From NCBI GenBank assembly GCA_019745325.1, contig JAIETK010000005.1, forward strand, positions 124,001 through 188,000: a DNA stretch of 64,000 nt. Reading direction: 5' to 3'. The DNA comes from Nitrosomonas sp. (GTDB lineage Bacteria > Pseudomonadota > Gammaproteobacteria > Burkholderiales > Nitrosomonadaceae). Each line of letters begins with the position of its first letter. Position 1 is the stretch's first letter. Made by a program: the position numbers and the translations under genes. The notes under the pieces were generated by a model that had not been told where the DNA came from, did no database searches, and saw only the letters and a program-made list of their open reading frames with translations. Shown here piece after piece: positions 27,442 through 36,032 of the stretch.

Positions 27442-28365
27442 ATGTACACGATTAATGACAGAATAAATGCCATGGATATATCAATCAAGCGGTTATTAGT
27501 TCCGACTCTCTCAGCCAGCGGCGAGCAGCATAAGCCGCATCATATTGCTTACACTGACTGGGGCAATCCAAATAATCCGAACGTAATCGTGTGTGTTCAT
27601 GGTTTGACCCGGAATTGCCGGGATTTCGATTTTCTTGCACAAGCCCTGCAGGCGGATTTCAGGATCATCAGCGTGGATGTGGTGGGACGCGGCCAAAGCG
27701 ATTGGCTGGAACATGCGCAGGATTACGATTTTTACCCTTTGTATTTGTCGGATGCGCTCGCATTGGTGACGCATATTCAATCGCAATACCAACAAAGAAT
27801 CACACTAAATTGGGTTGGGACATCGATGGGAGGGCTGATTGGGATGGTTCTGGCGATTCAACCCAATCTTCCCGTGGCGCTCAACAAATTGGTCATGAGC
27901 GATATCGGACCGCTGATTCCAGCGACAGCATTGAAGAGAATTGCTGATTATGTCGGTAAAGATCCGCGCTTTGAAAATTTTGCAGCATTTAAAGCCTACA
28001 TGAAAGCGATTTCGGTAACGTTCGGCCCGCTGACGGAAGAGCAATGGACGCATATGGCGATTCATAGTGCCCGTGAGTATGCGGATGGGACGTACGGTTT
28101 TCGCTACGACCCGAAAATTGCTTACAGCTTCAAGGCTCATGAAATCACCGATATCGATCTGTGGCAGCAGTGGGATCAGTTGACGGTACCCACATTGATT
28201 CTGCGCGGTGTCGAATCGGATGTGCTGTCGGCGGAAACGGCTGCCCAAATGCAGATACGCGGACCGGGAGCGCGTATTGTCGAATTACCCGGTATCGGTC
28301 ATTCACCGATGCTGATGGACAATCATCAAATTAATATAGTCCGGGATTTCATCAAGATTTCCTAG
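27442..28365 (+). CDS. Alpha/beta-hydrolase fold protein
   Basis: A 307-residue hydrolase with oxyanion region VCVHGLTRNCRDFD, nucleophile elbow GTSMGG, acid in a later ILRGVESDVL block and catalytic His in GIGHSP. The substrate is unknown. A second ATG ten codons in is an alternative start; neither is clearly supported by a ribosome site. It is divergent from the LpxK-like gene and followed by a 550-base gap before the thiocarboxylate operon. Confidence 0.85.
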   Translation: MYTINDRINAMDISIKRLLVPTLSASGEQHKPHHIAYTDWGNPNNPNVIVCVHGLTRNCRDFDFLAQALQADFRIISVDVVGRGQSDWLEHAQDYDFYPLYLSDALALVTHIQSQYQQRITLNWVGTSMGGLIGMVLAIQPNLPVALNKLVMSDIGPLIPATALKRIADYVGKDPRFENFAAFKAYMKAISVTFGPLTEEQWTHMAIHSAREYADGTYGFRYDPKIAYSFKAHEITDIDLWQQWDQLTVPTLILRGVESDVLSAETAAQMQIRGPGARIVELPGIGHSPMLMDNHQINIVRDFIKIS

Positions 28366-28720
28366 TTTTCCCGAATAATCGGAGAGTGCAGAAGGGTTCG
28401 GATATTTTCACCGCTGCATTGGAAAATACAGACTTATCATTGCCAGTAGTAATGTGCCGAAAGTGCAACTGCAGGAAGAAATTTTTCTGTACTGCGTATC
28501 TTGCAAATAACCTCATGTTGTTCAGTTCGAATGAAATATCCGGTACAGAATAAATGGCCGGTTTAGTGGTTTCTTGCTTAAATTTTTCAAGGGTCGGATA
28601 GTTAATAAATAAATGCGGATAAGCGGCGGTAGCAAGAAATGAGTAGTTGGAAAATATCTTGAACCTGTTCCGCGCTGACTTGCTTTTTTAAATCGTACCT
28701 TGAATTCATTCAATTGTTGA
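28366..28720. other. Intergenic stretch before the thiocarboxylate operon
   Basis: No gene or repeat could be supported here. Short open frames on the - strand have no ribosome site or recognisable family. The functional part of the gap seems to be the palindrome that follows. Confidence 0.5.
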
Positions 28721-28752
28721 TGCGGCAAATTGTCGCGCGGCAATTTGTCACA
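28721..28752. promoter_or_regulatory. Tandem palindromic operator upstream of the thiocarboxylate operon
   Basis: Two abutting near-palindromic units, TGCGGCAAATTGTCGC and GCGGCAATTTGTCACA, form a 32-base site about 170 bases before the moeZ-like start. The same paired layout recurs at 56129-56160, and single units occur at 42192-42208 and 56275-56291. The symmetry and repetition suggest binding of a dimeric regulator to two adjacent sites. Neither a good sigma-70 nor a -24/-12 promoter was found next to it. Confidence 0.65.
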
Positions 28753-28919
28753 TTCCCAACGATTACTGTTTCCATTACATTTCTCAAAAACGCGGCGGGA
28801 TCGTTTCGCTCTGGAATAGCCTGGCGAAAGAAAGAGTCATCGTGATCTTGTTTGCAGCGTGTTCCACCAGTTAATTCGAGTGAAAAACGACGCAAAATAA
28901 ATTTGGAATGGAGAATCTC

Positions 28920-30092
28920 ATGCAGCTACCACCTTTAGTAAATCCTATCGAAGCACTGAGTCAACAAGAGGTTTCGCGCTATAGCCGCCATATCTTGATT
29001 CCTGAAGTAGGATTGGAAGGACAAAGGCGGCTTAAAAGCAGCAAAGTGTTAGTAATAGGCGCTGGCGGACTGGGTTCTCCAGTCCTGATGTACCTTGCCG
29101 CTGCCGGTGTCGGAACGATCGGCATCATCGATTTTGATGTCGTTGATGAATCAAATTTACAACGGCAAATCATTCATGGCCAATCGGATATCGGCCGCCT
29201 GAAGGCTGAGAGCGCCCGGGATGCCATGACGGAAATCAATCCTTATGTGTCGATGCAATTGCATTGCGAGCGGCTGGAAGCGTTCAATGCGATGGCGATT
29301 ATCGCAGCGTACGACTTGATCATCGATGGCACCGATAATTTTGCCACACGCTATCTGGTGAACGATGCCTGTGTATTGGCGGGAAAACCCTATGTGTGGG
29401 GATCCATTTTTCGTTTTGAAGGACAGGTTTCGGTGTTTTGGGAGAATGCGCCGGGTGGTGTCGGCTTGAATTATCGCGACTTGTACCCGGAACCGCCGCC
29501 GGCGGAGATGGCGCCCTCCTGCGCGGAAGGCGGTGTGTTGGGAGTGTTATGCGCGGCTATCGGTTCGATGATGGCCACCGAAGCGATTAAATTAATTACC
29601 GGTATCGGTGAAACCATGCTCGGGCGATTGGCTGTTTATGATGCATTGGAGATGAGTTACCGGTTTATTCCGCTCAGGCGGGCGCCTGTCAGAACAGCGG
29701 TGACGCAATTAATCGATTATCAGCAATTCTGTGGCATGAGCCGCACGGCGCCGGATAGTGGCACATCAATTCCGGTCATCAGCGCAAGGGAATTGAAGGC
29801 CATCAAAGATCAAGGAAGAAGCGTGCAGCTTATCGATGTCCGCGGTATCGAGGAATGGAATATCGTGCATATCGATGGCGCTAAACATATTCCCAAGCAT
29901 CGGATAATGTCCGAAGAAGTGCTGTCCTCTTTGAATAAAGAAGATTTTATCGTGTTGCATTGCAAAATGGGCGTGCGTTCCCGGGATGTTTTGCTCGAAA
30001 TGCAAAAATATGGATTCAACAACGTCAAAAGCTTGGATGGCGGGATACTGGCATGGATTCAAGAGGTCGATCAATCGCTGCCGACTTACTGA
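28920..30092 (+). CDS. MoeZ-type E1-like adenylyltransferase/sulfurtransferase (ThiF-rhodanese)
   Basis: This enzyme adenylates the C-terminal glycine of a ubiquitin-like carrier and then converts it to a thiocarboxylate with sulfur from its rhodanese domain. It has the ThiF/MoeB nucleotide loop GAGGLGSP (47-54), the Cys201 in SCAEGGVLG, and a C-terminal rhodanese domain (about 285-385) with active-site Cys348 in HCKMGVRS. The zinc CxxC pairs of E. coli MoeB are absent, as in MoeZ-type proteins. The ATG at 28920 is chosen because GGAG lies six bases upstream; an ATG four codons earlier has no site. It heads an operon with a JAMM protease and a ubiquitin-like carrier, the pdtFGH/qbsCDE arrangement as I recall it. 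Confidence 0.92.
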   Translation: MQLPPLVNPIEALSQQEVSRYSRHILIPEVGLEGQRRLKSSKVLVIGAGGLGSPVLMYLAAAGVGTIGIIDFDVVDESNLQRQIIHGQSDIGRLKAESARDAMTEINPYVSMQLHCERLEAFNAMAIIAAYDLIIDGTDNFATRYLVNDACVLAGKPYVWGSIFRFEGQVSVFWENAPGGVGLNYRDLYPEPPPAEMAPSCAEGGVLGVLCAAIGSMMATEAIKLITGIGETMLGRLAVYDALEMSYRFIPLRRAPVRTAVTQLIDYQQFCGMSRTAPDSGTSIPVISARELKAIKDQGRSVQLIDVRGIEEWNIVHIDGAKHIPKHRIMSEEVLSSLNKEDFIVLHCKMGVRSRDVLLEMQKYGFNNVKSLDGGILAWIQEVDQSLPTY

Positions 30093-30194
30093 GAATACCG
30101 GTCATTAACACATGCCATTGCTTCAGCGCACAGTAATCGGGATGGCCTGTTTTTCACCAATCAATTGGTTTTTTATATGAGGAGACAAGCAATT

Positions 30195-30638
30195 ATGTTA
30201 ACGATACATCACAAGCTGGTGGAAGCCATGATCGCGCAAGCAATGAGCGATCACCCGATTGAAACCTGCGGTGTTATAGCCGGGCCTGCAGGATACAATC
30301 TGCCATTGCGTTTGATTCCGATGAAAAATATTGCGCAATCGGAAAACTTTTTCAGATTTGATCCGCAACAACAGTTGCTGGTCTGGAAAGAAATGGAAGC
30401 GCGTGGCGAAGAACCGATCGTCATCTATCATTCCCATACCAGCAGTCACGCTTATCCGAGCCGCGCCGACGCGGAACTTGCAACCGAGCCGCAAGCGCAT
30501 TATGTGATTATTCCAACAACGTCTCTCAACGAGGAAGATGTGCGCAGTTTCCGGATCATTGACCAAATGGTGATCGAGGAACGCATCCGCATTGTTCATC
30601 AATATCAACCGGAATTGGAATTGCAAATGGTTGCATGA
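30195..30638 (+). CDS. JAMM/MPN+ (Mov34) zinc metalloprotease, Mec/QbsD/PdtG type
   Basis: In known systems this protease trims residues after the Gly-Gly of the carrier or releases amino acids attached to it. The JAMM zinc site is complete: E23, H79, H81, S89 and D92 in HSHTSSHAYPSRAD. The length, 147 residues, fits the small bacterial class. The ATG at 30195 is preferred, with GAGGAG ten bases before it; in-frame upstream starts exist. It lies 100 bases after the E1-like gene and 250 bases before the carrier gene. Confidence 0.9.
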   Translation: MLTIHHKLVEAMIAQAMSDHPIETCGVIAGPAGYNLPLRLIPMKNIAQSENFFRFDPQQQLLVWKEMEARGEEPIVIYHSHTSSHAYPSRADAELATEPQAHYVIIPTTSLNEEDVRSFRIIDQMVIEERIRIVHQYQPELELQMVA

Positions 30639-30890
30639 AGCAGCGATCAACTGTCAATAGTTTCCGGTAAACATAAGAAATATCAGCGAAATGAGAGATC
30701 AAAGTGTTTTTAAGCGATTCTCTTCAGATTCCTTCGATTTCAATGCAAAAGCCAAGCTTGCGCGAAGAATCGAAGAAATTTGAACATTCGCCTTCAAGCC
30801 GCCGAGCGGATATGCGGTCGCTAATCGCCGGTATCAGCGACTCGAAATTACTGAATCGTTACTCACACAATTTTTTCAACAGGAGCAAAG

Positions 30891-31163
30891 ATGTCGATCA
30901 AAGTCATCATCCCGACCATATTAAGGCCGCTGACGAATCAGCAAAAGCATATCCATGTCGATGGCTTCGAAGTATCCGAAGTGATCGACCGGATGGAGCA
31001 GCAATACCCGGGCATTAAAGCAAAGCTGGTGTCGGAGGGGAGTGCGCATCGTTTCATCAATATCTATGTCAACGACCATGATATCCGGTTCCAAGCAGGA
31101 CTCGCTACGCCTTTGCAAGAAGGCGATGTGATGACCATTCTGCCGGCGGTGGCCGGCGGTTAA
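30891..31163 (+). CDS. ThiS/MoaD-family sulfur carrier protein
   Basis: A 90-residue ubiquitin-like protein whose C-terminal Gly-Gly is expected to carry sulfur as a thiocarboxylate. Typical features are the core DVMTILPAVAGG-like ending (EGDVMTILPAVAGG) and a hydrophobic beta-grasp pattern; the segment VNDHDIRF is typical of MoaD-like proteins. An AGGAG site precedes the ATG. The open frame ends exactly at Gly-Gly, with no residues for the protease to trim. It is flanked by the E1/JAMM pair and the activation genes. Confidence 0.93.
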   Translation: MSIKVIIPTILRPLTNQQKHIHVDGFEVSEVIDRMEQQYPGIKAKLVSEGSAHRFINIYVNDHDIRFQAGLATPLQEGDVMTILPAVAGG

Positions 31164-31204
31164 GCGAGTACTGCTCCGTTAATGAATACGCACACATCGC
31201 AGCT

Positions 31205-33094
31205 ATGAATCATCCGCTCCAGAATTGCATGATTACCGGGCCGTGGGAGAGTCCAGCCTCAAATTTCTCGGCATCGATTTTTTCGCTGTTTTATCAAGCC
31301 TGTGCATTAGGCATGAAAGTCAAACATGCACCGAACGAAGTTGATGAAGCAGGCTTCTCATTTGTATTGGAAACGCCGGTCACGACGCCGGTTACATGCG
31401 AAGTAACAGCATGGGATCCGGGCAGCCGATCGAACAATCCGGCCAGCGAGAGCATTCTGCAGGCAGCATGCGGTCTGATGTCGGTTCATGGCCGGGCTTC
31501 CGGCAAAGCTCAGCCGCTTGGCCTCAATTATGTATCGACGCTCACGGCAGCATTGGCATTACAGGGGGCTGTTACTACAGCACTGGGCCAATTGCGCGGC
31601 TTTCCACATGCCCGTACCGGTATTTCCATGGCATCGGCGGCACTGCTAAGCGCTTCTCAATATATTGCAGATGCGACGGTCGATGCAATGGGAGAAAACT
31701 TACCGTCTGCAACTAAAAACCGGATTCCTGCGCCACCCTTTGTTTCCGCAGATGGCGTAGTTTTTGAGCTGGAAACCCTAAATACCGAGCCCTGGCTGAG
31801 GTTCTGGACGCGGATGGGAATCAGCGCAGCATTGGCTGGAGCAGGCTGGACCGCCTTTTTGCTTCGTTACGCCAAGGCAATCGCACCGTTGCCCGATGAA
31901 TTAACGCATGCACTTACACAGGTGGCCTATCAGGACATTGCTGAATTATGTTCGCAAACGGGGCTTTCGATTTGCCCCGTTCAAACGATGGCTGACAGAA
32001 TTTCCGATGAACTGCTTAAATACGAATGGTTAAATGGTCCATGGTCATTTGCAATGCCGGCTGCCGCAGCGGTTGCGCAACACAGCCGAGGTCATCGCGA
32101 ATTACCGTTGAGCGGCTTGACCGTGGTGGAGTCTTGCCGGCGCATTCAAGGTCCGCTGGCCGGACATTTATTGGCGCTGCTGGGAGCCGAAGTTATTCGC
32201 ATAGAGCCGCCGGGTGGCGATCCATTGCGTGGCATGCCGCCGCTTGCGGATGGGTGTTCGGTGAGATTTGATGCGCTGAACCGGCATAAAACCATTCGTG
32301 AAATTGATATTAAATCCACGGCGGGGCGCTCTGAAATCTTGGAATTGGCAAGGAATGCGGATGTTTTTCTGCATAATTGGGCGCCTGATAAAGCTGCGCA
32401 GTTGAGGTTGGACGCTGCCGATTTGACCGCCGTCAATCCGGCGTTGGTTTATGCCCATGCAGCCGGCTGGTCAAGTAACGGCGGTTTTTCCTCCCGGCTC
32501 AACACATTGCCGGGTACCGATTTCATGGTGCAGGCATACTCCGGCGTTGCGCATAAAATTTCTCAAGCGTGCGGCACACGCGGAGGGACGCTGTTTACAG
32601 TATTGGATGTATTGGGCGGTGTCATCGCAGCGCAAGGAATTACCATTGGTTTATTCAACCGCTTCAGGAATCATATCGGCGGCAAAGTCACATCGTCGCT
32701 GTTGAGTACGGCCACGTTGCTGTGCAGCGAAGATTTTCAGCGGCAGCACCGGTTCTTCGAGATCAATGCTCCAGCCGCAAGCCGGTTGAATAATGTATAT
32801 CCGACCAAACAAGGCATACTGGCGATTGAATGTTGTGACGAAGCCATGTTGCAGCGGTTATTCCGGCTATTTGACAAGTTGATCGATGGCCAACGGATCG
32901 ATGCGCAGGAAAGGTTACGGGAGATACTGCTGACCGATGGCGCGCAGGAATGGGCGGCGTTGTTGCAGCAAGCGGGTATTCCCGCAACCGTCGTCATTGA
33001 AGATCTCGCCGGTTTGGATGATTGTCCGCAGATACGATCTGCGCTGAGCCGCGGATCTTACACGCAAGTCATCACTCCATGGAGTTTTCTATGA
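31205..33094 (+). CDS. CaiB/BaiF-family (class III) CoA-transferase-like protein with extra N-terminal half domain
   Basis: A 629-residue protein. The C-terminal part (about 300-629) looks like a whole CaiB/BaiF unit: start LTVVESCRRIQGPLAGHLLA, IRIEPPGGDPLRG, and D439 in GTDFMVQAYSG at the position of the catalytic Asp. The first 290 residues resemble the second half of the same fold (ACGLMSVHG, then LTAALALQGAVTTALGQLRG), so it is a truncated duplicate. A similar protein, PdtI, belongs to the PDTC cluster as I recall. The role in thiocarboxylation is not known; moving the activated acid to CoA is a guess. Its stop overlaps the ligase ATG by four bases. Confidence 0.85.
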   Translation: MNHPLQNCMITGPWESPASNFSASIFSLFYQACALGMKVKHAPNEVDEAGFSFVLETPVTTPVTCEVTAWDPGSRSNNPASESILQAACGLMSVHGRASGKAQPLGLNYVSTLTAALALQGAVTTALGQLRGFPHARTGISMASAALLSASQYIADATVDAMGENLPSATKNRIPAPPFVSADGVVFELETLNTEPWLRFWTRMGISAALAGAGWTAFLLRYAKAIAPLPDELTHALTQVAYQDIAELCSQTGLSICPVQTMADRISDELLKYEWLNGPWSFAMPAAAAVAQHSRGHRELPLSGLTVVESCRRIQGPLAGHLLALLGAEVIRIEPPGGDPLRGMPPLADGCSVRFDALNRHKTIREIDIKSTAGRSEILELARNADVFLHNWAPDKAAQLRLDAADLTAVNPALVYAHAAGWSSNGGFSSRLNTLPGTDFMVQAYSGVAHKISQACGTRGGTLFTVLDVLGGVIAAQGITIGLFNRFRNHIGGKVTSSLLSTATLLCSEDFQRQHRFFEINAPAASRLNNVYPTKQGILAIECCDEAMLQRLFRLFDKLIDGQRIDAQERLREILLTDGAQEWAALLQQAGIPATVVIEDLAGLDDCPQIRSALSRGSYTQVITPWSFL

Positions 33095-34776
33095 ATCATT
33101 CCGGAATATTGGATCTGGTGCCGGTCGATGTCCGGAATCAATGGATCGAGAACGGCGCCTATCCCAATAAGTCTTTGTATCAACTGTTTTGTGAAAAGGT
33201 TCAGATTCACCCCGATAAAGCTGCGGTTGTTTCCCCCGATCAAACGATTAGTTATGAGCAGCTGCAATACCGGGTTGCATGCCTGGCAGCCAGTTTCCGT
33301 TCGTTAGGTGTCGTTACCGGGGATGTGATCGCATATCAACTTTCCAACAGTTGGCATCATTGCGCGATTGATTTGGCGGCTGCCGCACTGGGGGCCATTG
33401 TTGCGCCGTTCCCGCCCGGCCGCGGACGGCTCGATACGCACTCGCTATTAAGCCGCTGCGATGCGCGGGTGATTATCGTTGAGTCCGGATTTGTGCAAAT
33501 GGACGTGTGCGAGATGATTGAGTCGTTGCGTCCTAGCTTATTGTCGCTACGAATTCTTGTCGTGAGCGGTAAAGCGCGCGATGGCTGGCTTACCTTGGAA
33601 TCGCTTTATCAAACAAAGCCGATTGCATCGAATCATCTGCCAGAGGTCGATCCCGGCTCGCCGGTACGATTTCTGATCTCGTCGGGGACCGAATCGGATC
33701 CGAAATGGATTGCTTATTCACATAATGCATTAGCCGGCGGGCGTGGCCGTTTTTTGCAACGCATTCATCCGGATGGCGGTAGTTTCCGTGGCTTGTACTT
33801 GATGCCGCTGGGAACAGCTTTTGGTTCCACCGCAACATTTGGCGTTTTATCCTGGCTTGGGGGCGCGGTGCTGGTGTCGACGCAGTTCGATGCCGGTGCC
33901 GCCATTCGCGCGATCGGCAGCTTGCATCCGACGCATATTTTCGGTGTACCCACGATGTTTCAACGCATGGCGGCGGAACCTGAACTGGCGCATACCGATA
34001 CTTCCAGTTTGATTGCGATTATCAGCGGCGGCGCGAAGATTGATGAAGCGTCGATCCGCCGCTGCACCGAAGCATTCCGGTGCGGTTTTATCGGTTTATA
34101 CGGTTCGGCCGATGGGGTGAATTGCCACACGATGCTGGATGATAGTCTGGATACGATTCTGCGCAAAACCGGACGGCCCAATCCGGATGTGTGCGCGATC
34201 AGGATTGTCGATGATCAGAAACGCGAAGTGGCGCAAGGTCATATTGGCGAAATTACCGCCAGAGGACCGATAACGCCGATGCAGTATGTCAATAACCCGG
34301 AACTGGATGCGCGCTATCGCGATGAAGATGGCTGGGTATATACCGGAGATCTTGGTTTTATTGATGAAGATGGGTATCTGATACTGACCGGCAGGAAAAA
34401 GGAAATCATCATTCGCGGCGGTGTGAATATCAGTCCTGCGCAAATCGAAAATATCGCTGCGTCGCACCCGGCTGTGGTCAGCGCCGTGTGTGTACCGGTT
34501 GCCGATCAGGATCTTGGCCAGCGGATATGTCTTTGCCTTGTCATGCGCGACGGCGCTGAACGGCCATCGCTGGCGCAATTTACCCGTTTCCTGCTGGATC
34601 ACGGGCTGGAAAAAAATAAGCTGCCGGAATATCTCCGGTACATGCGGCAATTACCGCTCGGGCCGGCTGGAAAAGTTGACAAAAAGCGCCTGACCGCCGA
34701 ACTGGAAAATGCCCGGTTTACACCGGGTCCGGCCGTGGCGGATAAGGTGGCTTCATTAATGCGGGGAGCATATTGA
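33091..34776 (+). CDS. AMP-dependent acid ligase (acyl/aryl adenylate-forming)
   Basis: A 561-residue ANL-family enzyme that activates a carboxylic acid as the adenylate. Motifs: phosphate loop LISSGTESDPK, YGSADG, YTGDLGFIDEDGYLILTGRKKE and the C-terminal catalytic Lys in GPAGKVDKKRL. The ATG at 33091 has GGAG six bases upstream and overlaps the preceding stop (ATGA). The substrate cannot be read from sequence; by analogy with PDTC biosynthesis it could be a pyridine carboxylate. It is followed with a one-base overlap by the dehydrogenase. Confidence 0.92.
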   Translation: MNHSGILDLVPVDVRNQWIENGAYPNKSLYQLFCEKVQIHPDKAAVVSPDQTISYEQLQYRVACLAASFRSLGVVTGDVIAYQLSNSWHHCAIDLAAAALGAIVAPFPPGRGRLDTHSLLSRCDARVIIVESGFVQMDVCEMIESLRPSLLSLRILVVSGKARDGWLTLESLYQTKPIASNHLPEVDPGSPVRFLISSGTESDPKWIAYSHNALAGGRGRFLQRIHPDGGSFRGLYLMPLGTAFGSTATFGVLSWLGGAVLVSTQFDAGAAIRAIGSLHPTHIFGVPTMFQRMAAEPELAHTDTSSLIAIISGGAKIDEASIRRCTEAFRCGFIGLYGSADGVNCHTMLDDSLDTILRKTGRPNPDVCAIRIVDDQKREVAQGHIGEITARGPITPMQYVNNPELDARYRDEDGWVYTGDLGFIDEDGYLILTGRKKEIIIRGGVNISPAQIENIAASHPAVVSAVCVPVADQDLGQRICLCLVMRDGAERPSLAQFTRFLLDHGLEKNKLPEYLRYMRQLPLGPAGKVDKKRLTAELENARFTPGPAVADKVASLMRGAY

Positions 34777-35978
34777 TGACCGGACAATGGCAGAAAACAA
34801 ACCATGCCAGCTCGACGAAAACACTGGCAGGAAAAGTGAAAGCATTCGTTGACGAGGAAATTATTCCCAACGAATCAAAGCTGGCAATGCGAGATCAGCG
34901 TTCGCTGCAGTTGCAAATGGAATTGTCGCAATCGGCAAGGCAAGCAGGCTTGTGTAACTTGTTTTATCCGCTGTCGCATAGCGGGAAAATCGCTTCTCTC
35001 GAAGACTACTTGATCGTTGCGGAACAAGAAGGGCGGACAGAGTTTTCACAAGATATTTTTGGCAGCCATACGGCGCTGGATGCGCATATGTTGTTGAGAT
35101 TCGGTAATGAAACGATTTCCCGGCAGTTTCTCGAACCGATGGTCAGCGGAATCGCGATACCGTGCTATGGCATGACCGAGCCGGGGCATAGCGGTTCGAT
35201 TCCAAGTCTGATTTCGACGGCCGCCAGTTTGTCGAAAGGCCGGTGGCGGATCAATGGCAGAAAATGGTTCATTTCCAATGCCGATCGTGCGACCTTCATG
35301 ACCGTGCTGGCGCGTACCGGCAGCGAGGATATGCCGATCCACCACGCTTTATCCATGATTATCGTGCCAACCGATGCCGCCGGTTTCAAAATGGAGCGCC
35401 AATTAACGATGATGGGATATTCGTATGGACAAGGCGAGGTTTCATTGACGGATGTGCAAGTACCGGAACAATATTTATTGGGAATTTGCGGAAACGGCAT
35501 CGAGCTGATGAATAAACGATTGAGTTTGGGGCGCGTGTTGCGCGCCATGAACTGGATCGGTCTGGCGCAGCGTTGTCTGGATTTGATGGGCGCCCGGATT
35601 CATTCGGTTCGCGGCAAATTCAGCAGATTGGCTGACAAGCAATTGGTGCGGCAGCATATGGTCAATGCCTACCATGCGATCGCCGGCGCGCGTGAGTTGA
35701 TCCGTGTCGCCGCACGCAGCGTGGATGCGCAAGCGCCGGATGATATTGCGATCAATGTGGCGAAATTGGCGGCATCCCGCGCCTTGTGCGTTGCATCGGA
35801 TTCCGCGATCCAATTGTATGGCGCTGAAGGTCTCAGCGATTTAACTCCATTGTTCGGAATTAGCCGGATAGCGCGTTCGTCCCGCATTCTCGACGGCAAC
35901 GACGAATCGTTAATCAGTTCGGTGGGACGCCGGTTAATCAATTTCTATGAACGTGAAAAGGTTTATTCCTTTGATTGA
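34776..35978 (+). CDS. Acyl-CoA-dehydrogenase-like flavoprotein
   Basis: A 400-residue protein of the acyl-CoA dehydrogenase fold: N-terminal helical domain, beta domain with CYGMTEPGHSGS and WFISNADRA, and C-terminal helical domain with LGRVLRAMNWIGLAQRC. The base usually given as Glu in the EGTxE-like motif is Asp373 in LDGNDES. The ATG at 34776 overlaps the ligase stop (TGATG) and has GGGGAG seven bases upstream; a TTG one codon earlier is less likely. In a PDTC-like route it could oxidise a dihydro precursor to the aromatic acid; this is inference. Confidence 0.88.
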   Translation: MTGQWQKTNHASSTKTLAGKVKAFVDEEIIPNESKLAMRDQRSLQLQMELSQSARQAGLCNLFYPLSHSGKIASLEDYLIVAEQEGRTEFSQDIFGSHTALDAHMLLRFGNETISRQFLEPMVSGIAIPCYGMTEPGHSGSIPSLISTAASLSKGRWRINGRKWFISNADRATFMTVLARTGSEDMPIHHALSMIIVPTDAAGFKMERQLTMMGYSYGQGEVSLTDVQVPEQYLLGICGNGIELMNKRLSLGRVLRAMNWIGLAQRCLDLMGARIHSVRGKFSRLADKQLVRQHMVNAYHAIAGARELIRVAARSVDAQAPDDIAINVAKLAASRALCVASDSAIQLYGAEGLSDLTPLFGISRIARSSRILDGNDESLISSVGRRLINFYEREKVYSFD

Positions 35979-36032
35979 TATGACTGCGCAGATTCGAATT
36001 TCACCGGTGCGCGAACGTTTGTATAAACGGAC

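Noticed and set aside
28380..28720. Possible small gene before the thiocarboxylate operon
   Set aside because: Only short frames, no ribosome site, no recognisable product.
28920..31163. Reading the E1/JAMM/carrier trio as the mycobacterial-type CysO cysteine route
   Set aside because: No CysM-like gene is present and the neighbours are acid-activating enzymes and an exporter, which fit a thiocarboxylate product better. It cannot be fully excluded.
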